Below are positions 19,901-28,714 of a stretch of DNA of 64,000 nt, one piece after another (the first letter of the stretch is position 1; each line of letters opens with the position of its first letter). The stretch comes from CAWBJO01 sp963789175. GTDB taxonomy: Bacteria > Pseudomonadota > Alphaproteobacteria > Rhizobiales > Aestuariivirgaceae. The notes beneath the pieces were generated by a model that had not been told where the DNA came from, searched no databases, and saw only the letters and a list, made by a program, of their open reading frames with translations. The stretch covers positions 124,001-188,000 of the forward strand of contig CAWBJO010000005.1 in the NCBI GenBank assembly GCA_963789175.1, read 5' to 3'. The translations under genes were made by a program, and so were the position numbers.

Positions 19901-20742
19901 CGCGCCGGCCTGAGCTTGGGGTCGAGGATATCGCGCAGCTGCTCGCCGAGCAGGGTGAACCCCAGCGTGGCGACGACCAGCGCGGTTCCGGAAACGATGG
20001 CGAGCCACGGCGACTGGCTGAGATAGGTGTAGCCGTCGTGCAAGAGCTCGCCCCAGCTCGCCAGCGGCGGCCGGATTCCCACGCCGAGAAAGCTCAGGCC
20101 CGCCTCGATGGTGATGACCACCGGCACGTCCATGCTGGCGAGAACGAAGATGGGTCCGACGATGTTGGGCAGGACGTGGCGCAGCAGGATGCGGAGTCGC
20201 CCCGCTCCCAGGACCTGTTCGGCCTCGAGATACGGGCTGCTCTTGACGAGCATCGTCTGAGCGCGCGCGACGCGGCCGAAATGCGGCACGAAGACGACGG
20301 TGACGAGAAGCACGACGTTGCCGAGCCCGGCACCCAGCACCGCGACGAGCGCCAGCGCCAGGATGATGCTCGGGAACGAGCTGATGATGTCGAAGACCGT
20401 CATGATCGCCTGGTCCACCAACCGCGGCGCGAAGGCGGCGGTGATGCCGAGCGTCAGTCCGACGGCCATCGAAATGGAGATGATCGAAAGAGCGACGCCG
20501 ATCGCGACGCGGGTGCCGTAGACGACCCGACTGTAGAGATCGCGGCCGAGATGATCGGTGCCGAACCAGTTGGCGAGGGAGGGGCCCTGCAGCCGGATCG
20601 CCGGCGCGATGGCGTTGGGATCGTGCGTCGCGAGCAGCGGCGCGAAGATGGCGACCGCGACCAGCAGCGTGACCGCGGCGAGGCCGAACGCGCCGGCGCG
20701 CGTCGCCGTCAGCGGCCGGACGATGGCCAGCGCCGCCCTCAT
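19897..20742 (-). CDS. Peptide-type ABC importer, permease (DppC-like)
   Basis: A 281-residue membrane protein with an N-terminal span (LAAVTLLVAVAIFAPLLA), the OppC-type loop HLGRDLYSRVVYGTR and the EAA-like segment VLGAGRLRILLRHVLPNI. GLSFLGVGIRPPLASWGELL is the conserved C-terminal region of DppC proteins. The start at 20742 overlaps the DppB-like stop by 4 nt. A longer frame upstream is a shadow of that gene. Confidence 0.9.
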   Translation of the reverse strand: MRAALAIVRPLTATRAGAFGLAAVTLLVAVAIFAPLLATHDPNAIAPAIRLQGPSLANWFGTDHLGRDLYSRVVYGTRVAIGVALSIISISMAVGLTLGITAAFAPRLVDQAIMTVFDIISSFPSIILALALVAVLGAGLGNVVLLVTVVFVPHFGRVARAQTMLVKSSPYLEAEQVLGAGRLRILLRHVLPNIVGPIFVLASMDVPVVITIEAGLSFLGVGIRPPLASWGELLHDGYTYLSQSPWLAIVSGTALVVATLGFTLLGEQLRDILDPKLRPAR

Positions 20743-21713
20743 GCTCGGGCCCCTTCGAGCATGCGGCTTCGGATGCGCGGATCGATCGCCGCATACAGGA
20801 ACTCGACCGTCAGGTTGGTGACGACGAACAGCACCACCACGACCAGGACTCCGCCCTGCACCACGGGATAGTTGCGCGTGCCGATCGCCGTGTAGATGAG
20901 GGAGCCGAGCCCGGGCCGGTTGAAGATGACCTCGGCGAACACCGCCCCGCCGAGCAGCTCGCCCACCCCCATCCCGATGATGGCGAGCGTCGGGATCGAT
21001 GCCGGCTTGAACGCATATTTGAAGAGCACCTTCCACTCCGGCACGCCGTAGGCGCGCATCGTCCGGATGTGCGCCTCGCCCAGCACTTCGAGGAGGGAGG
21101 AGCGCAGCAGCCGCGCGATGTAGCCGATCCAGCCCGATGCGAGCGCCATGGCGGGGAGCACCAGGTGGTGAAGCTGGTCGGCGAGATCGCCCGCCTCGCC
21201 GGCGCCGAGGACCGGGAACCACCTGAGCCATACGGCGAAGACGAGGAGCAGGAAGATCGAGACGACGAAGCTCGGCGCCGAAACGAAGCCGACGCTGATG
21301 AAGGCGATGACGTCGTCGAGGCGGCTGCCCGGTCGGACGGCTCCCGCGACGCCCAGCGGAATGCCGATGGCGAGCGCCAGCGCCATGGCCGCCACCGCGA
21401 GCATCGCGGTGTTCGGAAGTGCGTCGGCGATCATCGTGGCGACCGGTCGGTTCGTCATGACGTCGATCCCGAAGTCGCCGTGCACGGCACCGGACAGGAA
21501 ATGAACGAGCCGAACGGGAAGCGGCAGGTCGAGCCCCATTTGCGTCTTGAGCGCCGCCACCGTTTCCGGCGTCGCTCGCGGCCCGAGCAGCACCGTCGCC
21601 GCATCGCCGGGAATGAGGAGCGTGAGGCTCAGAAGCAGCAGCACCGCTCCGACCACCGCGACGGCGGCGCCGGTCAGCTTGACGGCTAGGATGCGTAGCA
21701 GGCTAACGCTCAT
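20739..21713 (-). CDS. Peptide-type ABC importer, permease (DppB-like)
   Basis: A 324-residue membrane protein with the DppB-type N-terminus (TGAAVAVVGAVLLLLSLTLL, then PGDAA) and the motif RTMRAYGVPEWKVLFKYAFK before the last spans. It ends in FLYAAIDPRIR, usual for the family. It follows the binding-protein gene by 39 bp and is coupled to the next permease by ATGA. Confidence 0.9.
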   Translation of the reverse strand: MSVSLLRILAVKLTGAAVAVVGAVLLLLSLTLLIPGDAATVLLGPRATPETVAALKTQMGLDLPLPVRLVHFLSGAVHGDFGIDVMTNRPVATMIADALPNTAMLAVAAMALALAIGIPLGVAGAVRPGSRLDDVIAFISVGFVSAPSFVVSIFLLLVFAVWLRWFPVLGAGEAGDLADQLHHLVLPAMALASGWIGYIARLLRSSLLEVLGEAHIRTMRAYGVPEWKVLFKYAFKPASIPTLAIIGMGVGELLGGAVFAEVIFNRPGLGSLIYTAIGTRNYPVVQGGVLVVVVLFVVTNLTVEFLYAAIDPRIRSRMLEGARA

Positions 21714-21752
21714 GCCCGTCCGCGCGGGACCGGCACGTGCGCCGGCCCTGCA

Positions 21753-23309
21753 TCAAACCTCCTTGAAGGCCGTGTAGAGCCACTGGTTGCCGTTCGGGAG
21801 CACGCCCGGCTGCAGCCACTTCTTGTTGGCGAAGGTGTAGAGGTTGTGCGTGATCCAGATGAACGCCGCCGCCTCGTCCTGCAGCTGCTGCGCCTTGATG
21901 TAGATCTCGTTGCGCTTCGCTACGTCGACGGTCCGCGCTCCTTCGGCGTGCAGCGCGTCGAAGTCCTTGTTCGCCCAGCGTTGCCAGTTCCACGTCCCCA
22001 CCTGGTCGGAGGTGAACCATTGCGTCTGGAAGCTCGGGTCGAACTTGCCGGAATACTGGATGTAGGAGAGTTCGAGGTTCTTGCTGGCGTCGTTCTCGCC
22101 GAGCGCCCAGTAGGCGCCTTCGTCGAGCACCTCGACCTCCACCTCGATGCCCACCTCGGCGAGGTTCGCCTGGATGACGGCTCCCGCCGTCTGGTCGCGT
22201 TCGCGGGCGAGCACCGTCAGCTTCGTCTTGAAGCCGCTTCCGACGCCGGCGTCGGCGAGGAGCTTGCGCGCCGCTTCGAGGTCGCGCTTGTAGACCGGAG
22301 CATCCTTCCAGTGGCCGATGAGGCCGGGCGCGAGCAGGGCGTTGGCGCGCGGAAACAAGCCGCCGTAGGCGGCCGTCAGGACGGCGTCGACGTCGATGGC
22401 GAGCCGCACCGCCTGGCGCACGCGGACGTCGTCGTAGGGCTTCTTCTCGACGTTGGGCCCGAGCCAGATGTAGTCGATGGCCGGCACCTCGGTGACGGCG
22501 CTGTTCGCCATTTTCTGGATGGCGTCCTTGTTGGCGGGCTCGATCTCGGTGAAGTGGATTTCATCCGCCTGGAAGGCGATTTCAGCCGTCTTCTTCTCGG
22601 CGATCGGCTTGCCGATGATCTGCTTGAAGTGGGGCTTGATCGGTCCCTTGTAGTCGGGATTGACCTCGAGCACGAACTGCTCGCGCGGCTTCCACTCCTT
22701 GAGGATGTAGGGGCCGCTGCCGACGAGCGTGGTGGTGATCTTGTCGCCGAGCTCCTCGGTCGCCTTGCGCGACATGATGCGGCCCGATCCGTCGGGAAGC
22801 GTGATGACCCACAAGGCGGGCGACGGCTCCTTCAGAACGATCTTGCCCGTGAGCGGGCCGGTGACTTCGACGTGGTCGAGGGCAGCCCAGTCGTCGGCAT
22901 AGGCGACCTTCTTTCCGTCGGCGCCGGCCTTGATGAAACGCTCGAACGAGAACTTCACGTCCTCCGCCGTCATCTCGCCATGGCCGCCCGTGAAGGCGAG
23001 ACCGGGCCTGAGCTTGAATTCGATCTCCGTGGCGCTCGTCTGCTTGATCTCTTCCGCCGCGTCGAGCTCCCATTCCGTCGTGCCCGGCTTGAACGCGATG
23101 AGACCCTGCTGCACGACGTTGATGACGTTGACGTCTTCGGCCCCGACGCGGTTGGCCGGATCGAGGTTGGCGAGGTCGCGCTCGAGGCGCACGATCACCG
23201 AGTCCTGCGCGGCCTGGGCGCTGGCAGGCCGGAGCACGCCGGTGGCGAGCACGGTGAAGAGAGCCGTGCCGCCCTTGAGGACGTCACGGCGCTTGAGTTC
23301 GAGGGTCAT
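21753..23309 (-). CDS. Peptide-type ABC importer, substrate-binding protein
   Basis: A 518-residue family 5 extracellular binding protein (DppA/OppA type). It starts with KRRDVLKGG then a hydrophobic stretch and ASAQA, a twin-arginine-like signal that may use Tat. The region ADDWAALDHVEVTGPLTGKI and the closing QLQDEAAAFIWITHNLY are typical. I preferred ATG 23309, which has CGGAGAAACCC before it, over 23336. The ligand is unknown. The CocE/NonD hydrolase upstream suggests peptides or ester-linked compounds. Confidence 0.9.
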   Translation of the reverse strand: MTLELKRRDVLKGGTALFTVLATGVLRPASAQAAQDSVIVRLERDLANLDPANRVGAEDVNVINVVQQGLIAFKPGTTEWELDAAEEIKQTSATEIEFKLRPGLAFTGGHGEMTAEDVKFSFERFIKAGADGKKVAYADDWAALDHVEVTGPLTGKIVLKEPSPALWVITLPDGSGRIMSRKATEELGDKITTTLVGSGPYILKEWKPREQFVLEVNPDYKGPIKPHFKQIIGKPIAEKKTAEIAFQADEIHFTEIEPANKDAIQKMANSAVTEVPAIDYIWLGPNVEKKPYDDVRVRQAVRLAIDVDAVLTAAYGGLFPRANALLAPGLIGHWKDAPVYKRDLEAARKLLADAGVGSGFKTKLTVLARERDQTAGAVIQANLAEVGIEVEVEVLDEGAYWALGENDASKNLELSYIQYSGKFDPSFQTQWFTSDQVGTWNWQRWANKDFDALHAEGARTVDVAKRNEIYIKAQQLQDEAAAFIWITHNLYTFANKKWLQPGVLPNGNQWLYTAFKEV

Positions 23310-23373
23310 GGGTTTCTCCGATTGCTGATGCGTCAATGCCCCGTGCAGACATGCCCCCGAAAGTTCCCGGTCA

Positions 23374-25398
23374 CTATACGAGCTTGCGCCTGATGCTTCT
23401 AGAGAAATGACGGTCGGCGAACGGCTGGTCGCCCTCGAACGCGTTGAGCTCCGCCTCGACCTCGAACGTCTTGGCCGTCGCCGTGATCGTGACGCTGCTC
23501 TTCGTCCGCGGCTGCCAGTCGCCGCGTTCCATCGACCATTCGCCCCAGGCCACCGACCGGGCCGACAGCGGTTGGCCCGCCACGAGCTCGTAGGTCTCGC
23601 CGCCTTCGCGCGTGACCAGCGTGTCCGTCTCGAGGATGCGATAGGCGCCGCGCCCGCGCACCACGTCGAAACAGTAACGGTCGATGGTCGGGTCGTGAAT
23701 GATGATCCGTGTCCGGCCGCTGTTCCTCAGCATCTCCACCGCAGCTTGCGGGCCTGAACGGGCCGGACCGAAGGTGTCGACCTTGTCCATGACCGACGAG
23801 ATCGGCAGGGAGAGCGAGGAGCCGGCGGTCTGGACCGAGACGAGCGGCGGGTCGGCGAGCGGCCAGGTCGCCGGCCAGAAGCTCGTGGAGACGGCAAGAC
23901 GGATCGACTGGCCAGCCTGGAAGCGGTGCGCCTTGTCGTTGAGGCGAACGGTGACGTCTTCATATGCGCCGGGAACGAGCGGTTCAGGGTGTTCCGCGCT
24001 TCGCCGCTGGGCGAGGTTCAGGAGGCCGTAGGAGACGAGCCCCGAGGCGCCGTCGGGGTAGACGTCGCACAGGCGCACCGCGATGGCGGCGAGGGGCTTG
24101 TCCGACTTGATCCGCAGGCGGACGAGCGGCGCTCCGACGAATTCCAGCGGTTCGGCGAGCGGTTCCGAATCCCAGGTGAGCGACTTGGCGTCGTCGACGC
24201 GCTGGTCGATCGGCAGTTCGCCGTCGCCGCTGTACGGACACCATTCACCGAAACCGAGACCCGTCTCGAGCGGCGAGCGCACCGAGCGCTCGACGGTGTC
24301 GCCCGGCTCGGGCGCCAGCATCCGGCCGGCGAGGTGGAAGACGACCGCATCCTTCCCCGCATCGGGCCAGGTGTCTAGAGTGAGCCAGCGTCCGGGTCGT
24401 TCGACGATGACGGCCGAGGGCCGGATGCTTTCCTGCATCCATACCGTCGCCATCGGCTCCTTCATGATGCCGGTGTCCTTGCCCTTGAGCCAATGGTCCC
24501 ACCAGCGCGTGACCTCGCCCAGGAAGTCCATGCGCGGTCCCGGCGTGGCGATGTGGGCGTAGTTGTGCGCCCATGGGCCGATGAGGCCCTTGCGCGGGCA
24601 TGAGAGCTTCGACAGCAGGCGCGGCACGGCGTTCGTGTAGGGATCGGCCCAGCCGGAGATCGCATAGACCGCCGCCTCGATGGCCCCGTAGTCCTCGCAC
24701 ACGGATCCCTGCTTCCAGTAGGCGTCGCGATGCGGGTGCGCAATCCATTCGGCGACATAGAGCTCGAGTCCGTCGAGGCGCCGGCGCCACATGTCGCGCC
24801 ACCGGTCGCCGACGATCGCGGGATCGGGCGGCTGGGCGGCGAACTGGAACGCCGTGGCGCCCCAGGCGAGCGTTCCGTTGAGGAGTAGCCCGCCCTCCCA
24901 ATGGCAGTCGCCGTTGTAGCGGTCGTCGGTCGAGCATACGGTGACGATCGCCTTCAGCGCCGGCGGCCGCAATGCGGCGACCTGCAGCGCGTTGAAGCCG
25001 CCCCACGAGATGCCCATCATCCCGACGGCGCCCGAGCACCACAGCTGATCGGCGATCCATGCGATGACCTCGACCGCGTCGGCCTGTTCCAGCGGCAGGT
25101 ATTCGTCCGTGAGCAGCCCGTCCGAATCGCCCGTGCCGCGGATGTCGACGCGCACGGCGGCATAGCCGTGTGCGGCGAACCAGCCGTGCATGTCGGCATC
25201 GCGCCGGATGGTGCCGTCGCGGCGGCGATAGGGCAGGTATTCGAGGATGGCGGGAACGGGCCTCGTCATGGCGTCTTCGGGCATGCGCACCGTCGCCGCG
25301 AGCTTCGTGCCGTCGGCGAGCGGGATCCATACCGGATCGAGCACGACCGTCGCCCCGTCGCCGACGCCTGCTCTCATCATGGCTGCCTGGTCGTCCAT
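23374..25398 (-). CDS. CocE/NonD family hydrolase (peptidase S15-type)
   Basis: A 674-residue serine hydrolase of the cocaine esterase/X-Pro dipeptidyl peptidase fold. The oxyanion region is LEYLPYRRRDG, RVDIRGTGDSDG follows, the nucleophile elbow is GISWGG, and the acid is likely in ISGWADPY. A C-terminal jelly-roll domain spans about 400-670. No signal peptide is seen, so it is cytosolic. It heads the importer operon (64 bp to the binding protein), so it probably hydrolyses what is imported, such as a peptide or ester. ATG 25398 is a choice. 25434 and later Met codons also fit. Confidence 0.85.
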   Translation of the reverse strand: MDDQAAMMRAGVGDGATVVLDPVWIPLADGTKLAATVRMPEDAMTRPVPAILEYLPYRRRDGTIRRDADMHGWFAAHGYAAVRVDIRGTGDSDGLLTDEYLPLEQADAVEVIAWIADQLWCSGAVGMMGISWGGFNALQVAALRPPALKAIVTVCSTDDRYNGDCHWEGGLLLNGTLAWGATAFQFAAQPPDPAIVGDRWRDMWRRRLDGLELYVAEWIAHPHRDAYWKQGSVCEDYGAIEAAVYAISGWADPYTNAVPRLLSKLSCPRKGLIGPWAHNYAHIATPGPRMDFLGEVTRWWDHWLKGKDTGIMKEPMATVWMQESIRPSAVIVERPGRWLTLDTWPDAGKDAVVFHLAGRMLAPEPGDTVERSVRSPLETGLGFGEWCPYSGDGELPIDQRVDDAKSLTWDSEPLAEPLEFVGAPLVRLRIKSDKPLAAIAVRLCDVYPDGASGLVSYGLLNLAQRRSAEHPEPLVPGAYEDVTVRLNDKAHRFQAGQSIRLAVSTSFWPATWPLADPPLVSVQTAGSSLSLPISSVMDKVDTFGPARSGPQAAVEMLRNSGRTRIIIHDPTIDRYCFDVVRGRGAYRILETDTLVTREGGETYELVAGQPLSARSVAWGEWSMERGDWQPRTKSSVTITATAKTFEVEAELNAFEGDQPFADRHFSRSIRRKLV

Positions 25399-25492
25399 GG
25401 CGGCATGGTGTGTCCGGCCGTCTCGGTCTGTCAACTTCCGGCCCGTTCTCTTTCCGTGCTAGCATCGGCGAGGATTTGCATGGGAGGGAAGC

Positions 25493-26821
25493 GTGCTCGA
25501 ACGAACCGCCGCGCCGAAGGGCAACGTTGCCTCGCTTGAAGAGTCTCTTGTCGCCCTCGAACAGGCCTATGTGCGTGCCAATCCCTTGAGCCGTTCCCAC
25601 ATGGAGAAGTCGGCGGCCCACCTGCCGGGCGGCAACACGCGCTCGATCCTGCATTTCGATCCGTTTCCGCTGGTTCTGGCCGGCGGCGAGGGGCCTCGCG
25701 TCAGGGATGTCGACGGCCACGTCTACACCGACTTCCTCGGCGAATACTCGGCGGGCCTCTACGGGCACTCCCATCCGGTGATCGTCGAGGCCGTCAAGGC
25801 GGCGCTCGACGGCGGCATCGTCCTCGGCGGTACCAATCCCTACGAGTTCGAGCTCGCCCGGCTGATGACGGCGCGCTTCCCATCGCTGGACCGCATCCGT
25901 TTCTGCAATTCCGGCACCGAGGCGAACATGCTGGCGCTGTGCCTGGCCCGTGCCGCGACCGGCCGCGCCAAGGTGCTCGTCTTCGCCGGTGCCTATCACG
26001 GCAGCGGCATGTCGTTCCCCGTCAAGGGCGCCACCCTCAATTTGCCGTTCCCCGCGCTTCTCTCGCCCTACAACGACCTCGAAGCGGCGCGCCGGATGAT
26101 CGACGCCAATGCCGGTGACCTCGCCGCCGTGATCCTCGAGCCGATGATGGGAGGCGCCGGCTGCATTCCGGCCGAGGCGGATTTCCTGCACGGCCTGCGC
26201 GCCGCGACGGCCAGGCACGGCATCGTGCTGATCTTCGACGAGGTGATGACGTCGCGCACCTCGCCCGGGGGCTACCAGGGCATGGTCGGCATCACCCCCG
26301 ACCTCACGACCTTCGGGAAGTATCTCGGCGGCGGCATGAGCTTCGGGGCCTTCGGCGGCCGGAAGGACCTCATGCTCCGCCTCGATCCGTCCAATCCGAA
26401 CGCGTTGCCGCACTCCGGCACGTTCAACAACAACGTGCTGTCGATGGCCGCGGGTACGGCCGGCCTGACGCGCGTGCTGACCGATGCGGCGCTCTCCGGG
26501 CTCAATGCCCGCGCCGCGCGCTTCCGCCTCGCGCTCGAGCGCACCGCCGAGCGCCGCGGCATACCGCTCCGCATGACCGGGGCCGGTTCGCTGCAATGCA
26601 TGCATTTCCAGTCGAAGCCCGTGCACCGCGCCGAGGATGCCGAGACCTCGCCCGAGTGGCGCAAACTCGTGCATCTGGCGCTCATCGAGCGGGGCTTCTA
26701 CACGGCGCGTCGCGGCTACAGCGCGCTTTCCCTCGCCATCACGGACGACGACGTCGACCGCTTCGCGGCCGCCTTCGACGATGTCCTCGAATCCCACGCC
26801 CCCGCTTTTCCTGGAGGCTGA
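25493..26821 (+). CDS. Class III PLP aminotransferase, glutamate-1-semialdehyde aminomutase-like
   Basis: A 442-residue PLP enzyme. FCNSGTEANMLALCLARAAT is the PLP-phosphate region, IFDEVMTSR holds the ring-stacking Asp, and TFGKYLGGGMSFGAFGG carries the Schiff-base Lys. It resembles GSA aminomutase-like aminotransferases rather than HemL itself, so substrate and pathway stay open. It begins with GTG after GGGAGGGA. It is divergent from the CocE-importer operon and shares its 94-bp promoter gap, which may indicate a common pathway. Confidence 0.88.
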   Translation: MLERTAAPKGNVASLEESLVALEQAYVRANPLSRSHMEKSAAHLPGGNTRSILHFDPFPLVLAGGEGPRVRDVDGHVYTDFLGEYSAGLYGHSHPVIVEAVKAALDGGIVLGGTNPYEFELARLMTARFPSLDRIRFCNSGTEANMLALCLARAATGRAKVLVFAGAYHGSGMSFPVKGATLNLPFPALLSPYNDLEAARRMIDANAGDLAAVILEPMMGGAGCIPAEADFLHGLRAATARHGIVLIFDEVMTSRTSPGGYQGMVGITPDLTTFGKYLGGGMSFGAFGGRKDLMLRLDPSNPNALPHSGTFNNNVLSMAAGTAGLTRVLTDAALSGLNARAARFRLALERTAERRGIPLRMTGAGSLQCMHFQSKPVHRAEDAETSPEWRKLVHLALIERGFYTARRGYSALSLAITDDDVDRFAAAFDDVLESHAPAFPGG

Positions 26822-27705
26822 GCGGATCGCGCTAGCCCGGATTGCGGGCCGTTACCTTCCACGAGCTCGAGTTCCATCACGATTCCGTCGCCGCCGAGAT
26901 ACTCGGCAAGCGCTTCCGACAGAGCCGTGTTGATCTCTTCGTGCCGGCCCTCGGCGACCTTTCCGGCCTCGCGATAGACTTCGCCCGCCGGCCCGAGCGC
27001 CAGCTGGAAGCCGATGGCGTCGGCGACGTCCTTGCCGACCATGAGTTTGGCATCGATGCGCTCGAACTTCGGCTCTACGTAGCCGGCGGCCTTCAGCTGC
27101 TTCGTCACCAGATCCTGGCTGGCCATCGAGAACGGACCCGGGCCGCAGCTGACGACACCTTCTTCGACCGGCGGGAGATAGCGCAGCACGATGTCCTTCG
27201 GCAGCGCCATCCATGGATTGTCCTCGATCGCCCGCCACACGATCATCGTCATGATGCCGCCGGGCTTGAGGCTCCGTCGCATGTTGCGCAGGCCGGCCAC
27301 GGGATTCTCGAAGAACTGCGTGCCGAAGCGCGAGAAGCAGAAATCGTGGACCGGTTCGAACGGATAGGTCTGCACGTCGGCGGCGCTGAACGAGACGTTG
27401 GTCAGTCCAGCGGCCTCCGCGTCGCGCCTGCCGGATTCGAGGAATGGCTCGCAGCAGTCGATGCCCAGCACCGACCCGGTCGGGCCGACGCGCCGGGCGA
27501 GCTCGATCGCGGTGTCGCCCCACCCGCATCCCACGTCGACGACGCGGTCGCCCTTGCGGACCTCGAGGGTGGGGAAGATCTTGGCGCTGTGCAGGCTCAG
27601 TCCGCCCACCAGGATGTGCTTGTACTTGGAGAATTTGGGAACGAGGACCTGGTTCCAGAACTCGACCGCGTTGGTCGGGCCATCCAGCGATTCAGCGACG
27701 CTCAT
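26716..27705 (-). CDS. Class I SAM-dependent methyltransferase, C-terminus shifted by one base
   Basis: A 329-codon frame whose first ~275 residues form a normal methyltransferase (VVDVGCGWGDTAIELA for SAM motif I, LGIDCC, LKPGGIMTMIVWR). After IVME at 26872 the frame continues 54 residues into DNA antisense to the aminotransferase. Skipping one base at 26871-26874 gives SSSWKVTARNPG then TAG at 26834-26832, which is the C-terminus expected for the family as I recall it. The intended gene is then 26832-27705, ending 10 bp from the convergent aminotransferase. Either a recent mutation or a sequence error explains this. The core should still fold. Confidence 0.75.
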   Translation of the reverse strand: MSVAESLDGPTNAVEFWNQVLVPKFSKYKHILVGGLSLHSAKIFPTLEVRKGDRVVDVGCGWGDTAIELARRVGPTGSVLGIDCCEPFLESGRRDAEAAGLTNVSFSAADVQTYPFEPVHDFCFSRFGTQFFENPVAGLRNMRRSLKPGGIMTMIVWRAIEDNPWMALPKDIVLRYLPPVEEGVVSCGPGPFSMASQDLVTKQLKAAGYVEPKFERIDAKLMVGKDVADAIGFQLALGPAGEVYREAGKVAEGRHEEINTALSEALAEYLGGDGIVMELELVEGNGPQSGLARSAQPPGKAGAWDSRTSSKAAAKRSTSSSVMARESAL

Positions 27706-27800
27706 GACGATGCCCTTTCACTTCGAACGATGCAGGGCGCCGACTTCACACCCGTTTGCAGGGCGGATCAACTTCTAAAAATGGACCGGAATTTCACTAT

Positions 27801-28562
27801 TCAGTGAGCGTAGATTCCGCCGACGTCCGGATCGATGACGATCTGGGCGAGCGTCACGTTGCGGGGCCGCGTGATCGCGAAGATGCCGGTTTCGACCACG
27901 TCGCGGTTGGTGGCGAGGCTCATCGCCGGCCGGTCCGCGTTCCAGGCGCCTTCGTTGAGCGGCGAGATATCTTCGAGGAGCGGCGGATAGAGCGCGCTCA
28001 CCCGGATGGGCCGGCCCTTCAGCTCCTGGCGCAGCGCGTCCGTCATGCCGGACTGGCCGTGCTTGGCCGCGACGAAGGCGACCGAAGCGCCCTGGAGTTC
28101 GGTGTTCGGCAGTCCGGAAATCGACACGATGTTGAGGATGTCGCCCGCCCCCGAGGCCTCGAGCGGCGGCAGGAGGCCGCGCGTGAAGAGGAGGGTTCCG
28201 GTGACAGCCGAGCTGATCGTCCCGACGATGCCGTAGGCGTCGTGCTCCGTCATCGAGCCGGGCAGCCATTGGGCGCCGTTGTTGATGAGGATGTCGAGGC
28301 GCTTCATGCCGTCGCGCATGCGCTTGGCGGTTCGCGTCACTTCGCCCGGATCGGCGAGATCGAAGATCAGCGTTTCCGGGCGCCGTCCGCAGCGCTGGTG
28401 GATCGCCTCTGCCGTCGAATAGACGCTCTCGCTGTTCCGGCCAGTCATGATGACCTCGGCGCCGAGATCGGCGAGCACCACCGCGAAGGCCGCCCCGAGT
28501 CCGCGGCCCGCTCCGGTGACGACGGCGGTTTTGCCTTTGAGCGCGTGCGGCGCCGTGTTCAT
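27801..28562 (-). CDS. Short-chain dehydrogenase/reductase fold protein with Phe in place of the catalytic Tyr
   Basis: A 253-residue classical SDR by length and pattern. The cofactor motif is VTGAGRGLGAAF, NNGAQW follows, and NIVSISG holds the Ser position. The YxxxK motif reads FVAAK, so Tyr is Phe while Lys is kept. SDR proteins without the Tyr are usually weak or inactive as oxidoreductases. It could bind NAD(P) in a regulatory role or act on an unusual substrate. It is preceded by a 150-bp divergent gap shared with the cupin gene. Confidence 0.85.
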   Translation of the reverse strand: MNTAPHALKGKTAVVTGAGRGLGAAFAVVLADLGAEVIMTGRNSESVYSTAEAIHQRCGRRPETLIFDLADPGEVTRTAKRMRDGMKRLDILINNGAQWLPGSMTEHDAYGIVGTISSAVTGTLLFTRGLLPPLEASGAGDILNIVSISGLPNTELQGASVAFVAAKHGQSGMTDALRQELKGRPIRVSALYPPLLEDISPLNEGAWNADRPAMSLATNRDVVETGIFAITRPRNVTLAQIVIDPDVGGIYAH

Positions 28563-28714
28563 GGCGTCGAGCCTACCGGCTTTCGGGCAAGCGTCAATCG
28601 TCTTGCCGTTCGGGCGTCGCGTGCCTGTTGACTTCGCATCGCCGAACGGGAATGTAGGCGCATACTCTTCGTGTTTTTGTGTCCCAGATATTTCAAACGA
28701 TTTTCCTCAGACGC

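Noticed and set aside
24245..26797. 850-codon open frame on the minus strand across the CocE gene and aminotransferase
   Set aside because: It overlaps two well-supported genes and its translation is Arg/Gly/His-rich without domains. Long shadow frames are normal at this GC content.
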